This document shows positions 22,307-34,029 of a stretch of 64,000 bases of DNA, one piece after another. The position numbers and the translations under genes are program-made. The notes beneath the pieces were generated by a model. It was not told the origin of the DNA. It did no database searches and saw only the letters and a program-made list of their open reading frames with translations. This DNA comes from Favolaschia claudopus (lineage: Eukaryota; Basidiomycota; Agaricomycetes; Agaricales; Mycenaceae). Every line of letters begins with the position of its first letter. The stretch's first letter is position 1. The stretch spans positions 2,728,001-2,792,000 of the forward strand of contig JAWWNJ010000003.1 in assembly GCA_037176885.1 (NCBI GenBank), read 5' to 3'.

Positions 22307-22364
22307 GTGAGTGCTCACAGCCTTAATCTTTTGGGTGGCACTGACCCTCGTTTTCGATGCATAG
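22307..22364 (+). other. Probable 5' UTR int­ron of the acidic protein gene
   Basis: Donor GTGAGT, a CTGAC branch point at 22341-22345 and acceptor GCATAG delimit 58 nt, the usual intron size in this window. It ends 29 nt before the ATG of the acidic protein gene. Confidence 0.5.
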
Positions 22365-22393
22365 AAAACCTCAATCTCACATACACATACACG

Positions 22394-22954
22394 ATGTCAA
22401 ACTCCACCCTCTCATGCAATACCGCAGCCGGGCAGCACACTGCCCTTCCGGCACTCGCTCTCGTTGCTCATGCGTCATCCCTGGTCGGCGGACACGATGC
22501 TTCCACCCACGACCGAGAATACGAGCACGGCACCGAGGAAGATATGCCAGTGGTCCTCGTCGTCAAAGGCGACGACTCCGAGGACGGCGGCGCAGACACC
22601 GACTATGACTCTAACTCGGAATCCACCACCGACCTCGCGTCTTCGCCCACCGCCGCCGCCAAAGGCATACCACGGACTGTTCGGGTCAAGCGCTGGCTGC
22701 AGCAGTGTCCGGAACCCACCGCGTTTCCGGACGCAGTGGCGGGGGATGAGTCGTTCGTTGAAGTGGCTGAACTCCTAGCTATAGATGACGAGGACGAAGA
22801 CGAGCATAGCAGTGATGACGAAGATGAGGATGAAGACGAGTCTGACGAGGAGGAGTTTGACGAGGATGAGGACGAAGACGAGTCTGAGGAGGAGGATGGA
22901 GTGTACAAAGATAGCGAAACTGGCTCCGTCCGTGTGCGAATTTCTTGCCGTTGA
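22394..22954 (+). CDS. Acidic protein with Asp/Glu-rich C-terminus
   Basis: A 186-residue open frame starting MSNSTLSCNTAAGQ. The same frame is open back to 22217 without an ATG, so the ATG at 22394, next to a probable 5' UTR intron, is the likely start. The middle is rich in acidic and small residues with one basic patch (RTVRVKRWLQQCPEP). The last 60 residues are almost pure Asp, Glu and Ser (for example DEDEDEHSSDDEDEDEDESD), ending VYKDSETGSVRVRISCR. No family is recognised. A histone- or nucleolar-binding role is typical of such tails but is not shown here. Low complexity makes the gene call only moderately sure. Confidence 0.55.
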   Translation: MSNSTLSCNTAAGQHTALPALALVAHASSLVGGHDASTHDREYEHGTEEDMPVVLVVKGDDSEDGGADTDYDSNSESTTDLASSPTAAAKGIPRTVRVKRWLQQCPEPTAFPDAVAGDESFVEVAELLAIDDEDEDEHSSDDEDEDEDESDEEEFDEDEDEDESEEEDGVYKDSETGSVRVRISCR

Positions 22955-25900
22955 CGAACTCCGACGCGCTTTGTAGTATTGCTGGCAGCCAATATTAGGA
23001 ATATTTGCTGTAAATTGTCGAGATTAAATAGGCTTCGTGTTATCAAGATTGTGGTTCAAGTATTGAAGGGGGAAAGGGGAAATGTATGCTCAAAAATCAT
23101 TTCTAGCAACTTGAAGCAGTTTATGTGGTGAAAAGATATCCAGTGAGAATCTGCCCAGAGACTCACAGCGAGACATTCAGAAAAGGCTTAGAAAACCCGA
23201 CGCCCATGCGCACATATTGGGACGCCTTGAAGTTGCGATACGGTCAAGGCAGTCGAAGAGCAGTCGAGAGCGGCGAAAGGATACAACGGCTAGGCGCGCA
23301 GGTCGAAATGAAGTCAAGAGGCAAGAGACCGAGATTGATGTCGACCGGAAATCTCCGACTTATTTTCCGGCGATACTCTCGTTGACGAAGCTGATGCTTC
23401 AGGCTGTAGAAGTGCGAAAGCCATCGAACGACCAGCGTACATTTATCTTGTATTTACACGAACGATTGAGCCACGAAAAGAATAAACGAAGAAAAGTTTA
23501 CAACCGTTTTGTACATAGCAAGGAAATCCCTGGGCGGGTAACAAACACCAAGAAAAAGTCCAGGCAGGGGTCGAAAGCGAAAGCGAGATAGAGAACGAAA
23601 TCAAATCAAATCAAAACACCCTCCGCACCCGCTCCATCGCAAAGTAAACCATCTACCCCATCTCGCCACCTCCCCACTTATCCTGCACATGTACAAACAC
23701 CGCCTCCCACTCCGCCTTGTCATCCTCGTTTCACCCTCTTCCTCCTGTTCCTCCTCCGCATCCTCTCCCGCCGCCGCAGCCGCAGCCTCTACCATGACGG
23801 AAAACGAATCCCATCATAACACCGTCAAGAGACTGAAAGCTGGGTGAGCCCGGGGGCGGGAGGCGCGAGGGGAGGACTTGGGTTGGGCCGGCTAGCGGGT
23901 TTCCTGTCGACGCGGAACGGGGCGCCAGCGCTGCGGTCGTAATATTCAGAGCTGGGTTGGAGGATCGAGGGCTCGCACAGGAAGGGTAGACGGAGAAGGT
24001 GGGGTAGCGCATCTGCGATGAGGTAAAGCGGTGAAGACGACGATGACTTACTCGGACATGTCTGAATTGGGTCCTGGAGAGACCTCGGGCGTACGAATCC
24101 TGGACGGGCTCGGGGTCTTCAGGAATGACTAAGAGCTAGCGACGGGGGAAGCGCTTCGTGCGGCACTCAACCGTGAAGGCATGAATCCGTGCGCTTGGTA
24201 GAGGTTATCTGTTTGGGGCTTGCAGCAGTAGGCCGCTTCGATCGACAGAATGCGCCGTTTAGAAGAGGAGGGGGGCCCGAGACCAAGAGAGGAGGGTCCT
24301 GAGGCGGTCTTTGGCTCGACGGACGAGAACCGACGTTCGGAGGTCGAGAGGTGACCTGGGCCGATTGAGGACTCAGAGTGGCCAAGTTAGGGTGGGGATA
24401 GATGAGACATCGGGCGGGCTTGTGTGTGAGGCGGGAGAGGGCGTTGATGGCAGTGCCGTGAGTCTTATCATTGTGAGTGGTAAGTGGTCTAGAGGTCGCG
24501 GGTCAGCGAGAGTGGATGCTAGAGAATGGAGGAGATATGGGGCTTACCAAGGCCAAGTGGTTACTGCAGGCAGTCCGGTGACCCAGGCATACGACGACGA
24601 CTCGGAGAGACCGACGGGCTCGAACATGACCGTGACGAAGGACTCAGCAAGGATGTAAGCGAAGACAAGCAGACGACGATGGAGATCAAGGCAAGCAAGC
24701 AGACGTTGTGAGCAGATAAAGGCTAAGACTGCGCCGGGCAGGTCGTGGTAGAAGGGGAAGGTGTGTTGGTTCTGGTATATTTCGCCTATAGCACATAGGG
24801 CCGGTGCAGAGCTACTAGTAGGAGAGGTTGGCGGAGATCGAGAGAGGTGAGAAGCTTCCGCTGGGGAGATGTGTGTATTCGCAAATGCAAATGGATGGAA
24901 CGCTTGGGAGACTCGGGCAGGCTTGGTCTCGTTTCTTGCAGCAATTCGGAGTGTAGGCTGACGGCCACTAGTCTCGGAGATGCGTTTTGACAGACGACGA
25001 CGATTTTTCGTTTCTTGATTGCTGTAGGGTCCTTAGAGGCAACGTTTTTCTCGAGCGCACGAATTCCTCAAGCGCATGAATCCACTTGGGGAAGTTGTGA
25101 TGAAGTTCAATCTGAGCCAAAAGAAATTCGAAGCCCCCGTCCAACCTCGTCCCATCCTTGTCTGACCCAGTCCCAGTCCCCGAGTCATCGAAAGCACGGG
25201 ACCAGCGAGCAGAAATCAGTAGCAGCATACATATCTCAGAGCATATCCACCGACATCTCGCAAGGAGGCAGCAGGAATAGACGCCCCCGATCCAAGAGCG
25301 TGAGGGAAGAGAAAGTCTTTGGGACATCCCATCAATGATCAAACAACGATGATGGCGCTCCTCTCCCAAGCCCCCCAGTCGGGCCCTCGACCTCAAGGCT
25401 GCCATGAACCTTCGCCGGGCGGCGACTGCAAAATACATATGTATGACAAAGAGCAATAAAAATCCAAATCAGTCGTTATCGCACCACCAGGCTCTTTCAA
25501 GTTGCGTTCCGGCAGCCCCTCCGCTTGACCTCCAGTGACCGACGATAGCGACAATGACGACGGTATGTATCCATCCTTATGTACAAGTTAGCGCGTCTTC
25601 GAAGTCTCTATCTTTTTAGCCGGCACACGTAAGTAATACATGGGGGTGTGAATGCGAAAAATACTTTCTCGTTGTCGTCGGCCCCAAGACCATCGAGAAA
25701 CAAGAAAATTCCAGATGCTCTCCACTCAACACGCAAGCATCAACACCTGCTTGGATCCAATAGACGAATCACCTTCGCCGAACGATTGACGTGCGTTCTC
25801 GAGGCGACAAATTCAAACAGGACGTGCCACTCGACTGTATCATGATGTACCCAGCTCCGCAACGTACACCATCTCAGCGTCGGGTCCTTTCAGCTGATTC

Positions 25901-27298
25901 TGCGCATACTACACCACCATCCGAACTCGCATGGCTCTCCAAGCCCCTCGTTCTCATTATCGCTCCGCCCGGGATCGTACCTCCAAATCTCGACGTCTCC
26001 GACCGTCAATGTCGAGTTTTCCAGGACAGGCGCGGGTGGTAGACGAGTTGGTGGATCCGACGCCTGTTCCTACTAAGCCTGGTAGAGGAGGAGGGAATGC
26101 AGGAGCTCTGCACCAAGGGACGCCGGGCGTGATGCGCGTGCTCACTGGGGCGTCTAGAATGATCCTTGGGTTGTGATACTGCATCCGAAAGTACTGCGGC
26201 TGCGTCCGCGGTCGTTGCGTGCGGGACGGCGGCACCATCGAACTGCAATGTAGATGCCAGTCCAGTGTTGGATGGTGTTGGGATCTCCTGTCCGGCAGCC
26301 TGGAAGTGGGGGAGCAACGCGAGTGGCGATGAGGAACTGGATCACTGTATATGGCGCCGCTCCTTCAAGGGACGTTGTGGGTTGTCGGATTCGTCGACAT
26401 ATTCGAAATCACGTTTGCGGCTTAGGCGGCGGCAGAGGATGCGTGCTCCACAGCCGCTGCAGAGCAGTCCCGAGTACTCTCGACAACGGAGCTGACGTGG
26501 CTGGAGAGTGGGTCGTTACAGGCGCTGAGCCGACGTGCTGGAGCGGCGAAGCTGAGAATCTGTTTATCTCTTGGTCTTGGAGTATTTGCTGGCGGGACAA
26601 CAGTATGTCTGTCCCATCTACCGTCGACGAGGGTCTAGAGATCCTGAAGCGCGCGACTGTCCAGAAGAATTCTGCATCTTCGGCGTGTATGGCGTCTCCG
26701 AATGCTCTTCCCTCGGCGGCGGGCTGTGCGTAGTATTGTTCCCCGGCTACAGCGGATGGAAGCTGGAAGCTGTCGGAAATATGTCTTGCACCTAGAGCGT
26801 CGAATTGGTTTTTATACAATACCTGGGGCAGGAGACGCTCGTACGACTGCCGCAGACGTCAAACCGTCAGGCAAGCGGCGCTGAGTTGGATGCATGTACG
26901 ACTGTCGATGCAAGCACCACGTGCAGGCGACCAGACCAGGGTCCAGACGACATTCGCGCGTCGAGGACAATCCGGATCCAGCGCCGTTCCCTACAGAACG
27001 CGAGCACGTCTCATTGTCCCCCAATTAATTGCCTATTATGATTATCATCCGCTGGATATCCAGATTAGAACGCGTGACACCTATACATATTCTTTCCAGC
27101 GACATATGTATCCACGCACTGCACTCACAAACTATCTTATCTTCGGTAGCTTTCTCATCCTGACCTTCACTGGCCTTCACTCAGAATTACGCCAGTGAGT
27201 GACGCATGGAAGAATTCCCTTTTCCGGGTGGGATGCTTTGTCTTCCTCGCTCAACCACCACTCTGAACTGCAAGAGTACGGCGTGATTCCTTCAATAT
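22955..27298. other. Gene-poor stretch with possible decayed coding pieces
   Basis: No intact gene could be built. On the minus strand 26409-26819 is a 136-residue frame (SDSFQLPSAVAGEQYYAQPA within it), followed downstream by frames at about 25930-26320 (LTVGDVEIWRYDPG, then EGLGEPCEFGWW). These look protein-like but change frame, as in a dying gene. At 24540-24760 the minus strand has a hydrophobic frame (LPGAVLAFICSQRLLACLDL). I recognise no family in any of these. A search against agaric proteomes would decide. Confidence 0.35.
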
Positions 27299-28470
27299 AG
27301 AGCACCATCTGAGATATCGACAAACGCGCGCAAAAAAGCAGCCCTTGCCCGCACGCTTCCACGAAGCCGCGACGATAAACTAAGGCGTACTAGCCGAGGC
27401 GAAGAAGGCCCGTCCATCTATCTACATACTCCGCGTTCACAGCACGAGCAAGCAAGGGCAAATGTCGTGGGTGCCTTGCAAGGACGTCAATGGATTCATG
27501 TCTTGTGTTCGAGGGCGTTTGGCTGTCAGTGTCAATGGACCCCTGTTTTTGGCGGGGAATGCAGTGTTGAATGAAAAGATTTGTTGAACTTCAAGTCAAC
27601 TTGCGGTTGGGAATTTCTGGAGAAAGAGAGTGAGTTGATTCATACGCAGAGCATTTGGTCGAGGAAGAAATTAAAATCATCCGACATTGAATGGCGAATG
27701 ACGGCTCAAAATCAAGAGAGAGCAAACCGAATGGAAGGCGGTTCAAAAATTGAGCAAGAGACTGGTATTTACTGTGGCAACGTTGGCTCTGGTAGGTTGA
27801 TTAGAATTCGTCTCGCGCTCGAGGTCGAAGGACAAATTACGCATATCATTCCGCTGGATACATGATCTGACCGTCCACGCCACTGTCGAGTGGACAAGCC
27901 CTCTCAATTGAAGATTTTTGTTTGCAAACGGATTCATCGATATTCATCCTCTGAGAGATTCATTCCTGGACCCTCAATGCGAAAAATCACCTCAGATAGG
28001 ATACACTTATCGACAATAGCGCCCAAAAAAAACGCGAAGCCCTTGCCCGCACGCTTCCACGATGTCGCGACGATAAACTAAGGCGTACGAGCCGCCGAAG
28101 CGAGGAATGCCCGCCCATCTATCTACATACTCCGCGTCCACAGTGCGAGCAAGGGCAAATATGCTGGGCACGATTGAAGGACGTCAACGAATTCATGTAC
28201 CCTGTTCGACCTCTTTGACTGATCGACCTCCCATCTTCAACAACGCAACAGTGCAGGTTGAAAGATTTGCTGAAGTTGGGAATTCCTCACGCTTGGGGAA
28301 GACAACCAAACGCCGAGCATTTTAGTGGAGGGAAAAAATGACAATTGAGCAAAAGCCTCGTATTTACTGTGGCGACGTAGGTGGGGCGCTCTGGTAGGTT
28401 GATTAGAGTTCGTCTCGCGCTCGACGTCGAAGGACAAATCAGGGATATCATTCCGCTGCATATATGTTAT
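27299..28470. repeat. Diverged tandem duplication of about 600-700 bp
   Basis: Two direct copies, about 27299-27870 and 27985-28470. Shared blocks in the same order: ccttgcccgcacgcttccac (27343 and 28041), gcgacgataaactaaggcgta, ccatctatctacatactccg, gaggacgtcaa-like sequence, tttactgtggc, ggtaggttgattaga, and catatcattccgctg near 27847/28449. The offset shrinks from 698 to 602 across the unit, so copy 2 has lost about 96 bases net. Neither copy encodes an intact protein. They lie immediately 3' of paralogue 2 of the F-box/LRR-like pair. Confidence 0.65.
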
Positions 28471-28504
28471 GGCACTCGAACTTGTACGAATAAATCCAGT
28501 TGCC

Positions 28505-30370
28505 CTATTGGTCCTCATTAGCGGCCTTGAGTTGCGGGTCCGGTAGTTGCCCATCCTCTTCATCAGTGAACGAGGAAAGGCTACCTTCCTCTGAAAGTGC
28601 GAGTGAAGAGAGGCTGCTTTCCTCTGAGGGTGGTCTCCGCAACGGGCGCCAGTGCTGGGAAAAGGGCCATGGTTCTGGGGAAAACAGTACGCCACGAGTG
28701 TACGTCGCCCAAGACGCCCAAACGAGGGGGTCAATAAAAGCCCATCCCGTTTCCTCCCAGTTTCCATAGCTGAACGAAATCGATTGCAAGGACGGCAAAC
28801 GACGTAGAAACCACTGTGCAGTGGTTGTCTGGATGGTTGTCTGGAGAGCGTCAGGGTTTTTTTCCTCGAAATCGAGCGAGATGCGAAGATGCCGCAACAG
28901 AGGGAGGTGAGTGAGAGACCCCAACATCGCGTCCTGAGAAGAAAGTCAATCACGCATTTTCGAGACATGGAATTAAGTGGGGGCTTACATCACACAAGTC
29001 ATCGGGAAAATCGCCATCAGGATATGGATATCGCGGGTATTCTGCATAATTGAGTTCGAGAAACTCGAGATTCGGAAACGCTGCAGCGATGTCATTGACG
29101 AGAGCAGGTGTCGGCCAATAATCGAGTGTGAGCGTGAGCTCAGTTAGATCTAGATGAGAGATGCGCGCAATCACGGCGAGCGCATCCGTAGGGTTGAGAG
29201 GAAGCTCCGGGCAAGAATTCGGGTTATACAAGTCGGGTACGTAGAGATCCCTGGCGGCGAAAATATGCACGCCAGTCAAGTTCGGTGGCAGCTGAGTGAA
29301 AATGGGGTCCTGAGGGGTGCAGTTGGATAGCCGCACGGAAGATAGTGATGTGGCGAGTTTTTCCCCGTCCCGAGAGCCAATGGTGAATGGAGGCTGGAAT
29401 TCACCCTCGTCGCTTCGAGCTAGATCTGCGGTGTACAGGAACGCGAGCTCCTGTAACTGAGGCATATGCGATACTAGTCGAGGAGCCGAGTAATACGGAG
29501 ATGGGGGGTGCTCAGTGAGCGTGAAATTTTGCAGACATGGCCAAGCAATCGCTAAAAATGCCGACGATATGAGGTCGCCGGACACTTTCAGTGTCCGAAG
29601 CCTCCAGCTGACACACTGTAGAAGGAGGGCGACATTCTGCAGCTCCGTTGCTCTGTGAACTTTCCTGAGAGTGGCTCTCGCGGTGATTGTCCACACCGAG
29701 ATGATGAGCGTGTCGAGTTGCGGGAAAACAGTTTCAGGAAGAATAAGCCCGGAACCATCCAGCCGCGCGCCCTGAATCTCGAGTGTTGTCAGCTGGGGAG
29801 ACTGAGATAATGAGATAAGAATGCTGGCTGGGATTGATTGCTCGATAGACAGTGTCACTTTTGTGAGAGCAGGCAGTCGTGGTAAGGCTTCCAGAAGAGT
29901 GTTGGAAAGATGAATGGCTTTCGGATGGCGAATCTGACGGTCTCGGAGGTGAACTTCCCTAGACGAACGTGAGTCAATACCACAGCATGTTTACAATGTA
30001 CCTGCCGTATCAGCTCCCAGACGGACTCTGGCCAGCAAGCTTCATCTCGGCTCCAGTTATAGACACTTCGGAAGATGTACGGTCGTATCTCCAGTCGTAG
30101 AGCGCGACAAGTGACGGAAAGCGGTATAAGGTTGATAACCCTGATATCCTCTTCTCCCCATGTTCGTTCTATAAAGCGGCCAGACGGCTCTATACCGTCC
30201 AAGAAGAAGCAGACGATGCGGAGCAGCTCTGGAGGAAATGTAGGCAAGGATGGAGGGAGGCTAGTGTCAGGAGAGGACGATGAAAAAGCTTTCGGGCCAC
30301 CCGAAAAATAGTGAGAGCTCTCATTGTCAAGATACGAAGAGACTGTCCCAAGATTTGGTCCCATTGGCAT
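28505..30370 (-). CDS. F-box/LRR-like protein, paralogue 2
   Basis: Three exons (30370-30006, 29958-28989, 28933-28505) give 587 residues. The F-box-like start is FPPELLRIVCFFLDGIEPSG with IPLSVTCRALRLEIRPYIFR; leucine-rich blocks parallel those of the 19841-21691 gene (LEALPRLPALTKVTLSIEQS, LEIQGARLDGSGLILPET, LRTLKVSGDLISSAFLAIAW, LEFLELNYAEYPRYPY). The C-terminus is longer and acidic with SSLSSLALSEEGSLSSF. Intron positions equal those of paralogue 1. The first intron begins GCAGGT where the paralogue has GTAGGA, so it must be spliced as a GC-AG intron to keep phase; the nearby GT four bases on breaks the frame. Inferred role: SCF substrate receptor. Confidence 0.83.
29959..30005 (-). other. 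GC-AG intron
   Basis: 47 nt, starting GCAGGT and ending GTCTAG. Using GC as donor gives CG|G GAA GTT CAC (REVHLRDRQIRHP), matching RQVTLRDQQIRHP of the paralogue. Using the GT at 30001-30000 and either AG gives a shifted frame. Confidence 0.6.
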
Positions 30371-30962
30371 GTGGTAGGAAAAGATCGCGATGAGACTTCC
30401 CGAAAAGGAAATTTTCCCTTGCCTTCCTCCTCATTGAGGCCTCATCGTATGGCTTACTCAATTCGCGCTGTTCTCATCCTTAGAACTCTTATAACTGTCT
30501 CGTCTGCAACAGTTCCGTCAAAATGCCTAATGGGTCACCTCTTTGGAACGCGCAAACGAATTCAAATCCATCTCAAAGCTTGAAGCTTCCTCCAAGCTTC
30601 GTCTGAGTCAAAATTTGGACACGCAGTTACTCACAACCGTTGAAACCAAGCATTTCAGAGGGAGTCTATCTCGAGGCTCTCTTGCTCGTACAGCTGTTCC
30701 AGATTCGTGGCGGAGAGATATCCACGCGCAGCTCCGCTTGATGATGGATAAAGCAAGGGCGGAGAGGATTGTTCAGTGTCCGACTCAGGACGCGATGGGT
30801 CATAAGATATTCGTCGTACGAGTGCCGCTCAGAATGGGAGAAGGTATGACAGTGATGCTGCTTTTGACCCTATCGAATGCTCAACGTGCCAGATAACGAA
30901 AATGTGTAGAATGCAGAAATCATCTGAACACGCATCGAAAAACTATACAAACCATACAGTAA
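30371..30962. other. Intergenic
   Basis: No gene supported. A plus-strand frame at 30543-30896 (117 residues) lacks family resemblance. Confidence 0.3.
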
Positions 30963-31991
30963 CTAATTCGCCTTCTTTAAAAGCCGCTCGCGTTCTTTCT
31001 CCTTCATCGCCTCCTGGATCTTGACTCTCATGGGGACAATCATCTCCCGCTCTCCGTCAATCTTCCAGGTCTCCAGACCTTCTGGGAATCCCAGCTCCCG
31101 AAGCGTCTTTTGGGCGACCAAACTGAAGTCCTTAGCCCCGTCGGGACTTGCACGAAGCTCGAAGGGCTGCTTTAGCGCCACTGGAGGGTTCGTGATGACT
31201 CTCGGGTTTCGCGTCGCGTTCTTGGTAGCGGAATGCACCATGAGCGGGTGCAGCAAGTACACGTCCCCGACCTCGCCGGTCATCTCATGGAAGCTCCCAT
31301 CGGAAGCCTGCTCCTTGTTCTTGACAACCGATTTGAAAAACGCCAGACGCTCAGCACTGTCTTTGGGGGGCTCTGGAGTGCCGCGAGGATCCATCCAAGG
31401 CGTCACCCCATTGGGATTGTTATACTGCGGATCGCGTCGTCAGTTGTGTGGATGTCTAATATGCAGAGGCGCTCGTACCAAGTGCTTCGCAACGACACCG
31501 ATCCCATCACTACAAACCGCCGTCCCCCCGCCATTCGGGGCGATATCGCTGAAGATCGGGATAACCAGCAACGCCTGCTCTGGCGAATCCAAGAAATGCA
31601 AAAAGAAATCCCCGTCCACATGCCAGTTATCCAGCTCCCTAGGCGGCACCTCGCCCTGCCCCTCCGTCCCCAGATTCACAATGAAGCTATCCTTCCACAC
31701 CCGCGACTCATCAGCGACGCGGTCCTCCCCGCCAAGGACTTCGCATATGGCGCTCCACGCCTTCGGCGCGAACTCCGCGACGCTGATCGTGGTGTGCGAC
31801 GGCATGTTAGTGCGCTCTACACGCCAGGTCGATTTGTCCGTGGGCGACATGCCGAGACGGGTCCATAGGTCGGCGGTGAACGCTGCGGATGCCTCGCGGG
31901 AGAAACAGTTCTTGAGGTGGACGAAACCGTGGGTGAGGAAGTGGGCTTTCTGGTCGGGGGTGAGGGCGTATGGGTTTTCTGCGGGTGACAT
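30963..31991 (-). CDS. Phytanoyl-CoA dioxygenase-like Fe(II)/2-oxoglutarate oxygenase
   Basis: Two exons (31991-31479, 31424-30963) give 324 residues. The protein belongs to the PhyH-like group of mononuclear-iron oxygenases. It starts YALTPDQKAHFLTHGFVHLK, a common N-terminal block of this family. The iron-binding HxD is in LDNWHVDGDFFLHFL (His124, Asp126), and the distal histidine is in GDVYLLHPLMVHSATKNATR (His230 or His235), followed by RNPRVITNPPVAL with the Arg expected for 2-oxoglutarate. NPNGVTPWMDPRG lies between. An in-frame ATG at 32102 would add 37 residues, but the family start fits the later ATG. The substrate cannot be told from sequence. Gene intact. Confidence 0.88.
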
Positions 31992-32102
31992 GGTGGTTGT
32001 GAATTGGTGTAGGAGCGGAAAGCCGCTTTTAAAGAAAGCAGGCTCTGGCCACGGGACACAGCTCGTCCCGGAGTGCCGAGCCTTCTCTATCGCGCTTTTC
32101 AT

Positions 32103-33548
32103 AGCATCGCTAAGATTGACTTCACCCCCTCAGTGTACCTAAGTAATCCTCGCCTTTTTGCGAAGTGTTTCCGTAACTACGAAATCCTCTGGCTGGCTAT
32201 ACAGACAAGCCCCAAGTAGATGAGTGTACCTTCGATATCACTGTACCTTCTACCGCCTGTAATGTCAATCTCGCTGAATTATATGCCCCTCGAGCGAGGA
32301 AGCATGGCGATTGTGAGTTAGAGCACTAACATAGAAGGCGAAATGAGATCCGGCGTTTGCCGCATCCTGGCTTGGTTTGCTTCCCATCTGTGATCTCGAT
32401 TCCGAGTCGTCCTATCTTTCGCTCAACGCGCCGTCCTTCAGGGATTTCTTCAAGCGCGCGCAAAAACTAGTTCGCCGCGCGATATGATAGATGCATCATG
32501 CCCGCTCAAGCCCAGTGAAAAGCCCGTATGCTTCAATCTGCTCTAATCCTCTCCAATCTGCCTTGCTTCTGCTCGTTCTGCTGTGATCTGCTCAAAGGGT
32601 TTTGAACGGGTACTTATTTTTGTTTTGGTCTTGTTTGGATCGCTAAATATAGCTCTCCTTTTCCTGAACATCGCTGCCGTTCGACTTGCGTTTTTTTTTT
32701 CTTCATCACTGTCTTGAAAATTTGAAACTTGGCGCAGCACTGACTTATGTCGTCGAGTACTCGGAGTCGTCGAGAGCCATACAAAAGCGGCAAGTAACAC
32801 TTGTCACAATCACGTCGTCACACATCGCGCTCCTTGCCTTCTACCACCACCATCTTCCCTCTGTGCGCTCTTCCCTTCCCGCCTCGGTCCGCCACCGCCG
32901 CGCCGTGCAACTAGCATCTTCCTACGCGCGTCCTCCGATCTTCTACGCCCATCTGCACCAAATTGTGCCGTCCAATTCGCGTGCACGATCCAGGATGTCG
33001 ATCCTGCCTTTTGCGTTATCTCGTCGCGTTTCAGGGTGCATCTGCCTCCCTTTTCAACCAATATGAATCTGAAGTGTGTGTGGGATGCTCTCTAGGACCC
33101 GAGGGACTCGCCCGAGTCACCTTATTGAGCTGACTGTACGGTGTGTGATTTTTTATTCATGGCCTGCTTTCTTGCTTATGAACTACTGTAGTCTCCCATC
33201 TACATCTCCACCCCATATCCTATATTGCTGAAGCTCGCCTGATAGACCCGGCGACACCGTTTCCAGCGCCTTGTCAGCGCTATCAGGTCCATGGGTGAGT
33301 AGACCTCCTCTTACCCCGCAGCTGTGGTTACATGCGACCGTACAGAACTTCTTGGCAGTTGTGTGAATATTTTAAGGTGTGTTCCATTGTCTTGTGTTCA
33401 TTCTATCCCACTGAAATGCACGGATAGAGCTCGACCGTCGCTATCGAAACTGCCCGAGCAGGTTTGTGTACTGACTTCTTCGTTCTATCAGTATTTACTT
33501 ATAAATTGCCGTCTCTAGGGTGTCCGCAGACCCAGCGCGCTATCGTTG
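32103..33548. other. Intergenic; TCTGCT-rich and splice-like pieces
   Basis: No gene supported. Around 32530-32590 the motif ctgct/tctgct recurs, as it does in reverse sense near 34260-34440. Around 33280-33520 there are short blocks bounded by AG and GT with a CTGAC branch-point-like motif, like the 2.9-4.3 kb stretch (gaaactgcccgagcag then gtttgtgtactgac). Confidence 0.3.
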
Positions 33549-34026
33549 TCACGAGGCGGAAAACTCCTGCGCGCCCCACGCTGTCTCGAACAACCCCACG
33601 AGCGCGCGCCGGCTCCCGCGCTCGAGGACGGCTTCCTTTGACGTCGTCGCGCAGGGCGAACTCAAGGATGCGGGGCACCCGGCCAGCGCACTTGCAGCAG
33701 ATGCAGCCCCCTGCGCGCCATGGGCCGCGGGTGAGCTCCTCGTAGGCGGTGAAGGGGAGGGCGGCGTGGAAGAGGCCGTGCACCATTTCGGTTATGACGC
33801 GGGCGGAGACTTCCGTGTAGAGGGTGGGGAGGGCGAAGTGGGAGGCGGAGAGGAGGAGGGTGAGGGCGGTGGAGACGTCGTAGGTGCGGTGGACGAAGAC
33901 GAGGATGCCGGTGTAGAGAAAGCCGAGGGTAAAGCGGAGGATGTGGGGGTGAAGCAGGGGAGGGTGAGGGTTATGGGGTGGGAGGAGGAGGAGGAGAGGG
34001 ATCGTACGGTGCGCATTCCTTTCCAT
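33549..34026 (-). pseudogene. BTB-domain-like protein relic, frameshifted
   Basis: The minus strand encodes the C-terminal half of a BTB/POZ-like agaric protein: HILRFTLGFLYTGILVFVHR, YDVSTALTLLLSASHFALPT, LYTEVSARVITEMVHGLFHA and GGCICCKCAGRVPRILEFAL. An extra A in the AAA at 33637-33639 then shifts the frame. Ignoring it, the sequence continues LERGSRRALVGLFETAWGAQ as relatives do, and ends at 33549. The N-terminal half of the BTB fold is missing; upstream sequence to 34350 shows no matching exon. BTB proteins commonly serve as cullin-3 adaptors. I call it a decayed, truncated copy. Confidence 0.6.
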
Positions 34027-34029
34027 CTT

